DNA of 64,000 bases. Source: Phorcus lineatus. Its lineage: Eukaryota > Mollusca > Gastropoda > Trochida > Trochidae. A program made the position numbers and the translations under genes. Location: assembly GCA_921293015.1 (NCBI GenBank), contig OV121081.1:56507877-56571876 (forward strand), read 5' to 3'. The notes below the pieces were generated by a model. The model was not told the origin of the DNA and did not search any database. It saw nothing but the letters and a program-made list of their open reading frames with translations. Positions 21,801 to 32,395 of this stretch are shown one piece after another; position 1 is the first letter of the stretch; every line of letters begins with the position of its first letter.

Positions 21801-22521
21801 TTCCATTTGCAGTTTTTAGAGTCATGAATGTATTCCATTTAAGGGCGTTTTCAACTACTTCAAAACATGTTTGAATTGATAATATGTCGATATTTCCTTA
21901 ACAACACGTGTATACTTTTCATACAAACGTTTATTCATGTTAACTTTCTGTTTTGTCCTTGAAGTTAGTCTTAAAATTCACTGAACATGTACCCGCAAAA
22001 ATCATGTTAAACAACCACACATCATTTGCGTACACGACACACATCTGAAATGTTGGTGTTTCTTTAAACTTTTACCATCATTATACAAGTATATTATAAA
22101 TCATTCAAGAACTTATGTCTATTAAAAAGGTGCCTAGTGTTGTTTCTTATAATTGTAATGCATCTGCTTAAATTCAAGCCCAAATGGGAGGAATGTATGT
22201 TTGCTAAATTATATTTAAATATTTGAACATCTTTAAAGAACTACTGGGATGGTTTCATTTTAGAATTGTGTAAATATCTTGGCTGAAAGCAACCGATAAG
22301 TTAGTCATTGTGGAGTGCAGACAATCACACGTCTTCTTTGAGATAGTACACATGATCAATCCTTTTAGAAACGTTTTTTTCTAAAATCTTGAATGAAAAA
22401 TGTTTACTACATGAACTTTGATTTGCAGCTTACTGTGTTGGGTTGAGAAAAAATATATTCACTGATGATGTGTGAATTTTCGTATTGGTATTACGGTTAG
22501 TAAAATCATTCATATATGGAG
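21801..22521. other. Non-coding DNA
   Basis: AT-rich; nothing recognised beyond a duplicated GTGTGAATTTT(C/T)GTATT near 22475 and 22577, the second inside the inverted-repeat element that follows. Confidence 0.35.
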
Positions 22522-22670
22522 ATTGCCGAGATTATTACCCGAGGAGGTGAATCATATGACTTTTACAAACCAAGTGTGAATTTTTGTATTAGCCGAGCGA
22601 TAGCGAGGGTTATACACAAATTTGCAAGAGTTTCGTAAAAGTCATATGACACACTTCCGAGGATGGCAAT
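22522..22670. repeat. Inverted-repeat element with 15-bp perfect inner arms
   Basis: TCATATGACTTTTAC at 22552-22566 is mirrored exactly by GTAAAAGTCATATGA at 22635-22649. Outer parts also pair imperfectly: ATTGCCGAG...CCGAGG left and CCGAGGATGGCAAT right. Between them lies GCCGAGCGATAGCGAGG. It looks like a small non-autonomous DNA element; ends and target duplication are not defined. Confidence 0.55.
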
Positions 22671-22751
22671 TTCTTTATTACAGAACAATTCGATTTCAAT
22701 CGCATGGAACTATTTAGAAAACGGCCTCCTTCCTTTGCGACGGCCTGCTAC

Positions 22752-22761
22752 AGTGACGTCA
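22752..22761. promoter_or_regulatory. CRE palindrome GTGACGTCAC
   Basis: Perfect cAMP-response element core TGACGTCA about 85 bases right of the inverted-repeat element. No gene start is visible nearby, so function is unproven. Confidence 0.3.
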
Positions 22762-23399
22762 CGAACAATGGTTTTATGATGTCACAGACGACGAAATACG
22801 ATAACTCGCGCTTAGATAATCGTTGCTAGGCAAAAGTGATATGTGAACATGTGCTCACATTGAAAATGTGTCACCGCTTATGAACCATATGGGTAATAAA
22901 TGAATAAAAGGTTTTTAAAACTACTTTTAGCTGTACTCATTATAAAATTATATGCCTTTTTCAGGTATACCATTTAAAGAAAAATCGCTTTTAATAAAAG
23001 TAAAATAGATAAGTTCTATGTAAAATGAATGTTAATATACCATGATGTGTAAATTTAAAGTACACTTTCTCGATCTATATCTTCTCGCATCTAGAGACCC
23101 TATGATATAATTGGGTTTTTTTAAACTAATCCTCTGCGATTATGAGACTTGATGAGCCCCCTTTACCTCATATATACATGTATATCGTGAATGTGATGCA
23201 CTTGTCTTGTGTTCCTGTTCTTTAATGATCATCATCTTTTATTTGATCGGAATGTGGTCTCTCTTTATCTACCACAAAATCGTTACTTTTTTGCAGAGTG
23301 ATGGTTCAGTAGGCAGAATTTAGAGAAAAACATATTACATGATATTTGTACTAAGATCAAAAGAAATGAAAGCAGCTGTATGTAGGCATGAGCCGAATT

Positions 23400-23880
23400 T
23401 TATAGAGTGGCATACAGTGCTTATAGCACCATTTCCTTAACAGCGTTGCTGAAATTTCGAAATGAGAATCACTGTCTTAGATTTGTTCCAAGTTCCAAAA
23501 GATCGAGTAAAAGTTGTGGGAGAACACGTTGTCGCATAACATGTAATCTCAGTCTGAGAGGGCAAAGGCGCGCAGCTATGGAAAAGTTCATCGCAATCAC
23601 AAAAAATGTCGTTATTACATCACTGATTTATACCCAAGACATTTCCAAGTTTCAAAAAGATTTTGCAAGAACTGTCGGAGGAGTTGATGTCTCAAGACAG
23701 GCACGTAACTCTGAAACATATCATCGCAACCACCTCAAATTTTGATATGCAAACTCCAAGTTTCAAAAGAAAGAAAGAAAAATTGTGGGAGGAACTGATT
23801 TCACAAGACAGGGACCCCTTTACGTGACGGACGGACGACGGCACTGCAAAATCTGTCTTCGGATTGGCAGGAAGAGGATA
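23400..23880. repeat. Dispersed repeat with internal tandem motif and GACGGACGGACGACGG core
   Basis: Three degenerate units built around CCAAGTT(T/C)CAAAA followed by a G-rich GT(G/C)GGAGGA(A/G) block occur near 23489, 23647 and 23757, then GACGGACGGACGACGG at about 23827-23842. Same class as 45838-46200, 58919-59115 and 59750-60095. Open frames here are not credible genes. Confidence 0.5.
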
Positions 23881-24983
23881 GATTAAACTCCGGTTTCTGT
23901 TGACTGTAAATGAAATGTAAAACGCGGTTTTTTTGCAGATAATTTGCTCAATCATGCTTATAGTTTAACCAAGTGATCGGTTTAGTTATTACGTTATGAA
24001 ATTGTGTGAAGACCATAGCAAATTATTATCACAGGTACACTGTTTACCAAGTCCCACCTTCCCTGTTATTTAGTTTGTTTATGCATTCACAGTCTTGAGC
24101 ATTGCGAAGTCTCAAAGCATCATCCCTGTTGAAATACTTTATTATTAGTACCAGATAGATTGCTGTTGACCGGACATTTTTTTAAAAACTTCTTTGTCAT
24201 ATTTCCTTCTTTTTGTCAAAACAAGATTTTGAATAACTCCACCGATTTATGATATATGTACTTTTTATAGTAAGACAATAATACATAATATTTACAATGG
24301 ACGATAAAGGTATTCTTTGATAGGTAATGAATCAAGGAAGTCAGCATGAAGCCAACAAATGAAGGTACATGGATCAATCAACCAATCTGACCTCCCGCGA
24401 GTGTCGCCATTCAACGTAATGTCTAATTTGTCTTCTTGTCATTTCTATAAACACGATAGTGACACCAAGCCATCGACAGGGTCTGTATTGACACAGATCA
24501 CGACTGAGTCTGATATGCTCCAATGCTCTCCCTTGCATTTAAACCAGTAAGAGGCTAACATCTGTGTACCAATAGTGTTTTCATGTATAGATCTATGTAC
24601 AAATAAACACGCAAGTGCGTCTGAAATTGATAGTTCCACATAGAAGCAAGGCTTGCAAAAGGAGTAGCTTCATGCGTTTATGCACAACACAGTTACCACG
24701 CCCTTATCACTTGATATATGTTGTACGTGACACACCATGTCCACGTAATTGACAAGTTTAAACATTTCTTTAAAATACCTTCGAACTTTGAATCCATTTC
24801 AAATGTTCTTATGATGTTAAATTAGACATGATCTTAGTTTTTTGTGGGACCATGGTAATCAAAGCCTTGGTGAACACCAAGACCAACCATAAATATGTAT
24901 TTTAGACCTGCAGTTAGCACCCGAATTACTTTCAAAGTTTTTGGTCAAATTTCGACATGTTAAAATTTGGTAAAAAATAATAA
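23881..24983. other. Non-coding DNA downstream of the 25-kb gene
   Basis: Should include the 3' UTR of the minus-strand gene at 24984-25728. No convincing AATAAA was seen on the minus strand close to the stop. No other gene recognised. Confidence 0.35.
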
Positions 24984-25728
24984 TCATTTCTTGCCAAGTC
25001 TCGTGCCTTGCACTGCAGGAACTACAGGAGAACCATTGCTCCTTTGTGAAGATTTCGGTTTAGGTTTGCCGAATTCCTTTGCAAGTCTCTCCCTTACACT
25101 TCGCACGCTAGACTGGTGTTTTGGAGCACTTAAGTTATTCCAGAACTCATCAGGCGGTCGAACCTTGCGGGTTGATACAAATTCTTCAGCCCTATCATCG
25201 GAATCTGTTGCAAGCTGGTGCCCGTCGAGGAAATCCTTTCCGATTTCTTGAGACTCAGCGTCATTTTCAGAAGAGAGGGTGGGATCATCATTAGCCGTCT
25301 GCTTCACGCTAAATTCCTCTTCCGATCTATGCTTCTGTCGGTACTGTCGGTATTCGTAGTCTGGAATGAGCCGAGTCGTTCTTCCGGTCGTCACTCGAAC
25401 ACCCGACGATCTCATCGCACTGCCATTTGACGCCGGAGTGTGACCCGATTGGTTGAAATATGATGTAGTTCTTCTCTGCGCAGCTGTGGCCATCTTCTGT
25501 TTGAGAAGTTGGCTTTCTTTGTCGTAACCTTTGACAACTACGCGCTTTGCTTTTTCCACAGTCCGCTTTTCGTTGTTGAGTCGATTGTCGTGGCGTGCGT
25601 TGTCGCGCAGGATTCCGTCCTCGAACTCTGACCGGGTAACGGGAACACCTCCCATCCCGGGATAGGTCTTTCTGCTCGTCATGACGGACACACGGACATA
25701 CACTCGGTCACTCGTCTGCTTCACTTGT
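24984..25728 (-). CDS. Unrecognised basic, low-complexity protein, last coding exon
   Basis: A 745-nt exon with acceptor ttgttatttcag at 25729 and stop at 24984. The first ATG is at 25682 (MTSRKTYPGMGGVPV), giving 232 residues, but the frame is open to the acceptor (QVKQTSDRVYVRVSV), so coding could begin in an upstream exon. Composition is Arg/Lys/Ser-rich. A charged, probably helical stretch, NARHDNRLNNEKRTVEKAKR, lies near residues 27-46 counted from the ATG; then KGYDKESQLLKQKM, a Ser-rich disordered middle, an acidic part, and a helical VRSVRERLAKEFGKPKPK near the end. No signal peptide, membrane segment or known domain seen. GC content is above its surroundings, and length and splice acceptor favour a real gene. 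I do not recognise the family. Confidence 0.7.
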
Positions 25729-28169
25729 CTGAAATAACAAGAATAACAGTCATCTTTAAGTTGACCCGTTAACTATCTTCAACTAACGTATTGTTCACAT
25801 GAGGTCTCCTCATTTACCCTTACTGTTTTTTATCCTTTTTTAATCTGCAAGGTTTACATTAATTTTAAGTATAAAACTATCCTTAAAGTGCAGGATGCTT
25901 CACTACCATGCACATATATTACAACGTTATATACTGAACAAAAATAATAAGGAATATGAAAAAATTGTGAAATTATTATAAATTATATTATATTGATTAT
26001 ATTTTTTTTGTCTTGTATATGAGATTGACTATTTAAAAGATAAATAATTTAGGTACATCCTAGCGTTGGCTTTGAATGTTCATGGTCAAACAGAAGCTAA
26101 CTTAAATGAGTAGGTCTAACCCTTCACACATCGTAAAGACAGACTTGATGAGGATTAGCAATAACACTTATCATTTACTCAAGTGTATGCAATGTTTCAC
26201 CAAACGACCCCTGTAGAACTATCACAATCTATAGTAGAGTGTAAACATAATCAAAAGTTGACCGACAAGAACTTTTAACTCCATAGAATTGACACAGTCA
26301 CACTAAAATCTATGCTTCGTGCCCAGTTAAACTAAACGAGCAGATCATGAAGAGCGTTTGGTTTCCGTGTGGCCCTATCCAGGATAATTGTCATGATTTG
26401 CACCAAAAGCGACCCTTTTCGAACATGAAGTCATGACAACAACACGCTTGGCTATAGGAGTTGCATAATGATATGGACGTCGTGCCTAACTCGCATTAAC
26501 TGGATGTGACGCCATGATATAAGAGAGGCGTGTTGTGATATGTATATCCAAAGTTTGCATGTTGACTAACCACTGTGAAGTGAGGGCTAAACGTTCGAAC
26601 ACAGCTTGACCTTTTATGTTGCCAATTTCTCACCACACGCGGTTGTATTTTCTCATATCGAATTTGATTGCAAATTGTTTACTCTTTTCACTTCATGAAC
26701 TTGTCTTTTTTACTTTACATAGTGGTGATCGTTTGTAAGAACATTCTTAAAATAAGAAGACCATTTAAACAGAATCATTTTTTTTTCAGCAAGACAGCAA
26801 GTCAGCTGTTGCGATAATAACGACTTCTAAGCACGTTTGTCAGATATTCCGATTATTAGATTGCTCGAGTAATTGCAATACAGCTGGGATCTCGACTTAT
26901 TTAGATAATAATATTTAATGGTCAAAGTTTTGACGTCTTCTTCGAGGAAAATATATGACTTGTGAATTGTAACAGATTTGAGAAGGTCTTTTATAAATCA
27001 TTTTATGTTTTAAGAGGGTTTGTTTTGCTCCATATTGTTTGCTTTTGTAGCTTTTGAACCAGTAATGGTAATTAACACTTTGTCAAATCAGATAGAGGGA
27101 ACAGTGACTATTTTAAGAAATACATATAGAACTATTGTATTAAAAAGATACTACGTTTTACATTCACGGTTGATAAGTAACCAAACAACCGAACCACGTG
27201 AGAAACTCATAATTACATTCAGTTTTAGAAACATTATTGAACGGTGTGAGCAACCGTTCTCGCTGCATCTATACAAATTAATCCAATGTATGTCAAATTC
27301 CTCTGTAGTTTTTCGCCTCAACGTTTTCTGTCATTAATTGCAGTTTCATGAAAACGAGTTAAAACTCTTCTAGTCCATCAAAAGGGTGCGTACTAAATCC
27401 TGGAATGTCACAAATGTTTTTAAAAGAGTGAAGTGGTGCCTTAAAGGCGCTAGAGCACGTTGTCTTAAGGATTCAAAGTGATCTCTAGAAAAGAAAAGTA
27501 ATGTCACCAATTACATTTTAAACACTAAATGAGTTCTTTCAGGAACACACAGTTTGGTTACGCTACGAAAACCAATAACTCGATGAATGAAACGTGTTCA
27601 CCTAAAATGGCAGAATTCGGTTGAACGTGATACCTTCGACTTCGGACATTATGATAAAGTTATGAGATATGTAACCCAATGAAGACAATATATTTTGCAT
27701 AAACTTATATTTGATACCACGAAATGTTTTAATATATCAAATATAAAAAACGTGCTACATTGTTTTCAGTGTTACAGGTCGGTGCGAATCCTCCTTCAAT
27801 ATATTCCATATTTATTTGAGATTACTAGGTACTCGAAACAAATTCGAGTGTTCGAATATTTCTACTCGTGCAAGGCCTGATTATAATCATAAGATCCGTT
27901 TTGCTACATGGGCCATCGATTGAATGATTCATCTTCATCACCTGAAATCTATACCTAAGGCTTGGCCGTCGTTTACGAACCTGTTTCCGCGTAACAAATC
28001 AAATTGTCATCTCTCTCCTTGAGTTCCACCAATCGTTACTATCCCACGCCAAATTTAATAAAGCTCGGCGAAATTAAAAAGTTGATTATCGTATCAGTTG
28101 TCAGGCGCTGTAACAGATATGAAAGGGGTGCTTGGGTGCAATTTCTCTTTACCCATCCCTCTAGGATCA
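25729..28169. other. Probable intron or intergenic DNA
   Basis: AT-rich, no gene or repeat recognised. If the 25-kb gene has an upstream exon, this is intron. Confidence 0.35.
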
Positions 28170-28560
28170 GCACCTACATTTACTCATTATAATAGATCTA
28201 ACACGACACTTTATTTTGGCTCTTTTTTTCATGGGTTCACCACACCACTATACCAATCTCTCTATAACCTGTACACCTATACCTCTTCACTATTTCAAGG
28301 GTCCATCAAAACGATTTGCCAATTTATTTATAACCAATATACCATATGTACTCACTATATGATGAGTCCATCACACAATTATACCAATCTTTCTACAACC
28401 AATACTTCAAATCATACGTCCATTTTGTTTCAACAAAAGGCCAAGTTGCGCAACGAATATATAATTATCTGGTTTCTCTAAAAACAATATACTTACATGT
28501 GCACACAATATTCAGGTTCCAAAACCAGTAAACTAATCTCTATATAATCAATCTACTTTC
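28170..28560. repeat. Degenerate tandem repeat, period about 66 bp
   Basis: Blocks such as TATACCAATCTCTCTATAACC (about 28250), GCCAATTTATTTATAACC (28317) and TATACCAATCTTTCTACAACC (28381), each preceded by a TCCATCA/TTCACCA block, repeat at roughly 66-base steps, with a weaker fourth copy near 28530. Frames over this stretch are not genes. Confidence 0.5.
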
Positions 28561-28626
28561 ATGTAAACAAGATATCTTAGTTCGGACCCACTTCCTTCCC
28601 ATCTCCATTATAAAATATACGTTCAC

Positions 28627-29103
28627 TTAAAGAGTCACTCCGTGAGTTGTAAGAGTAATATATGCCAAACTTAAGCAATTGTGTTATTTGATCGCGAAGT
28701 ATCGACTGTTACCATAAAGACACATTTTAATGCTTATTGGATTTTTACAGTGACAATATGAAGGTAAAACGTCGCAATTATGATCGGAATCCGGACAGTG
28801 GCGCGCGTCAAATAGTCAAACGTAATTTTGGAGACTTATCTAAAACAGCCAGAAGGGCAGTTAGGAGTTGATAGTGTTTGTTAGGTTATATAACTAGTGT
28901 CCACGTATATTGGACGTGATATCTATACCTCTGTGCATTTATAAGGCCGTTTTTAGATTTTCATTGAAAACCAGTATTCGTCATATATTTGTCTTTTGGA
29001 CATGAAAATTTAAGATGTTTTGATTTTATATCACCACATATGACATTTAGGTTCGTATCAAAGGTAAATAATATGTTATGAAAATCACGGAGTGGCTCTT
29101 TAA
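28627..29103. mobile_element. TTAA-flanked MITE, copy C
   Basis: 477 bp, same family as copies A and B: ends TTAAAGAGTCACTCCGTGA and TCACGGAGTGGCTCTTTAA, TTAA on both sides, and a shared core including CGGACAGTGGCGCGCGTCAA. It differs from copy A at scattered positions, so it is an independent, older or separate insertion. Confidence 0.85.
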
Positions 29104-31091
29104 GAGTATAGTTACTGTCGAACTGGATGTCAAAGGAGACACTCATCAAAGAAGTTTCCATTTTGACCATGCTTTGAGGTATGCTACAATAAACTGATGA
29201 CGAAGTTTGTTTGTAAATGACACACAATGTAACAGAGTAGTCGAATTTATGGTGCCCAAAGATCAATTACGTAGGATATATTGGAAAACAGGATTGTTAA
29301 TTTATTGCATGCTACCAAAATACTAATTACGGACATAAGAAAGAAAACAAATTTCACATTCTTTCATCTATGAACACAACACATCTTCTATGTTTTTCCA
29401 TTTATTTTAGTAGAAGGTTGTAAAACCTTCAAACGTTGTACATTTTTTGCATTCCTCAAAATAAACAAACACTTTGATGACATTGCACCATGTTTTTAAA
29501 GTGATATTGTCGAGAAATTCTTTTTAAGCAAGTACTATCCACCGATTGTTTTAGCATTTGCCGATTTATCTTAATATTTTTGTAAAAATTGTTGTTATCT
29601 ACACTACTTGTGAAGAAAAGTTTTTGTGAAACATAACAAACTCTTATGGCGAAAATGGTTACTCGATAATTGAAAGGAATCGAACGTTTTGAAGATTGAC
29701 AGCCGGTAATTGTTCTATTTGGTGTCAATTCATACAATTTTACCAGTATGGGTTCAGATTATTCAGTGATGTTTAAATCTCATGTCTGTGACTGCCTTCA
29801 TCAATGAAAATCAGTAAATATCTATCCTTTTCAATCTACCACGAGACATATATACATTCAAAATACGATTTTCATTCCAACTATATTCTTCCGTTAATGT
29901 CACTGGGAGCACAAGCAGTACGCAGATCTGACAGGGAAGAGTGACAAATTCGATTATTTATATTAAGCAGTTTTGAGTCTTTAGACCTAATAAGAATAAA
30001 TAGATATAATATGCCTGCAGTCAGCTCAACTTTAAATGAGCAAAATCTAATTTGTCGTGTAAATAATCTATCTCCATTTTGCATATTTCCTTGCATAACA
30101 CTATATTGAGATGGTTTTTACTTTAGCATATCTACTTGCATAAGGGTGTATTTATTATGGTCATACATTAGGTAAGAGTGGGGACGGATCGGGACGACGA
30201 AGGCTCCACTCTAGTGTCTGCACACAACCATTCATCTTAATATGTCACTACGTCGAGTGGTACTAGATATTCTTCAACGTGTCAGCGTATTAACAGCATT
30301 TACCGCTCTTGTTCAACACGCGCCTCTTGCGTTCTGTTTGTTTACTGATATAAGTAATGGAGACAGTTATCTTCGAACACGGTCGGTCCTGGAACTTAAC
30401 CTAAACCAAGGACGTGTTTAGAATATTCCTATACCCACGCCATTGCCTTAACTTTTGGCTTCATCAATGGAGAACAGAAGACGATTCGGTTATTCATAAA
30501 GTGCAAACAAACTTATACATGACACATATGAAAGAAAATTATCATCAAATCTTTTTATAAATACTGAGAAAAATTTCATAACTCATTTATACGATAAAGG
30601 ATAGTTTTTATCTGAATCCTAATAAAGACGATATGGTATTTCTTGTAACGCTGTAAACTGAATAAGACGTTTTTCGGTCTTTTCTTTGGGATGATATGTA
30701 TGGATCTTGCATGATTTGATAAATTAATTAGTATATATGGTTGTATGGTTTCTTGTCACAATTAACCAATTACCATTTCAAAGATTGCTTAAAACAGATC
30801 CAATTCATGTAAGAATGATAAAGGTCTTTCTTAAGTCAAAAAGTTCAATATCAAATGAGCATTATATTTGTGCTGAATGCTTACCTATTCATCCATTGTA
30901 AAAAGTTCGACGCATGTATGCAATACTTTAAATTCCTTTCGAATAAAAGGTTTAACCTGAATTTCTACGTAAAACATTTGTTTTTAAAATGCTATTTTCA
31001 TACATATTAAATTGTCATTATTTGGCGAGAATTAGTGAGCTATGATTAAAATATCGCATAAGGATTAAATGCAAGGTCAAGAGGACATTAT
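29104..31091. other. Non-coding DNA
   Basis: AT-rich, with stops in all frames. Nothing recognised. Confidence 0.35.
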
Positions 31092-31201
31092 TTGTTGTTC
31101 TTGAAAGACAAGAGTTTAGAGATAATTTGTTGTTCTTGAAAGACAAGAGTTTAGAGATAATTTGTTGTTCTTGAAAGACAAGAGTTTAGAGATAATTTGT
31201 T
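31092..31201 (+). repeat. 35-bp tandem repeat, three identical copies
   Basis: TTGTTGTTCTTGAAAGACAA + GAGTTTAGAGATAAT repeated at 31092, 31127 and 31162, followed by a partial TTGTT. Copies appear identical, so expansion is recent. Confidence 0.95.
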
Positions 31202-32315
31202 GACCAGTAAACAAAATATTCATGGTATGGTCAAACATGCTAATCTATTCAAGTCTCTCTGCAGGTTGTACCTATCGATGTCCTTGAGAACACTCAGCTG
31301 TAACGGTCTGTACACATGGTATAATGCTAAGTCAACTCTCATCCATAGAAAGCATTAAAGGTGTCGGTTTCATCAACATTGGATAGGTTCAAGTCGGAAG
31401 TTCATGACCCTGTGGCTAACTAACGTAAATAAACACTTCACTACACTATTGTCTCTTAAACATGTGATTAGAATGTATGAAACAACGAATATAAAGCATC
31501 AACATACATGTAAACAACATCTTAACGCAGTTGCAAGTTGACGCCATCTGGGCATCATTTCAGACCCGAAGACTACAATACCAGAACTGTTTCATGCGAC
31601 ATTTTGCATAGGCAGCTATTGAGCATCGTCTTAAATTATCATTGCCGATTGCCTAAAATTCCTTTCTTATTTGGATCGTTCCTAAATTGTTCAATATGGC
31701 CTTCAAAATGGCAATCATTGGCTCCACAAGATAATCACATAAAGCAAAGATCATGTCATGTCTATCGTAAATGATAAAAACCTTGAATAATACGCAAATC
31801 AATTTACCAAGAACATCTAAGTGGAACCATTCTATAATATGAATTTAATGTAATCAAATACTTTAAGTATACCTTTGACTTAAATATTTTATCCACCCTT
31901 GTATATTTCAGTTACCATCGACAAGAGCTTATCAGAAATGTTGTCCAGTGCCGTTGTGAACATAAGTACTGAGTGTATATTGAAACAAAACGTAATACTT
32001 CTAAAAGAAATCCAAAATCTCATACAAAAATTTTGAATGCAAATTTCTACCGAACTTTTTAAAATATATGTAATCGTCCATTAATTTCTATCATTAGAAA
32101 ATAATACTAACATGTTCCACATCTACATTTTCCATATTTTTAAATCAAGCGGGTTAAATAAACATGATGGTTCATTTTAATAAAACATATGAGGAAACAT
32201 TTACGATAAAAAGAAATAAAATTAACGTTTAAAATACATGTACTAATTGTTATATTCTCGATTCTCCTTCTTGCTAAATTCAAATACTGACACCCATGAT
32301 AAATGATGAACCCAC
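31202..32315. other. Non-coding DNA
   Basis: No gene or repeat recognised. Confidence 0.35.
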
Positions 32316-32395
32316 CTTAGACAGAGGAAAGGCCTTTAGAGAACCCAGTCCGTCTAGCTTTATATAGTCTACACCTGATGTCACAACCTCGCTCT
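32316..32395 (-). promoter_or_regulatory. Candidate TATA promoter and short first exon, minus strand
   Basis: On the minus strand TATATAAAG (32358-32366) is preceded by TGACATCA (a CRE-like site, about 32377-32384) and followed after about 40 bases by a possible donor CTAAG|gtggg at 32316. A start site near 32335 would give a tiny non-coding exon. It is correctly oriented to serve the gene at 24984-25728, 6.6 kb away, but no direct link is visible. Confidence 0.25.

Noticed and set aside
23407-23955. Open frames on both strands in the 23.4-kb repeat
   Set aside because: They follow the degenerate repeat units and show no protein family.
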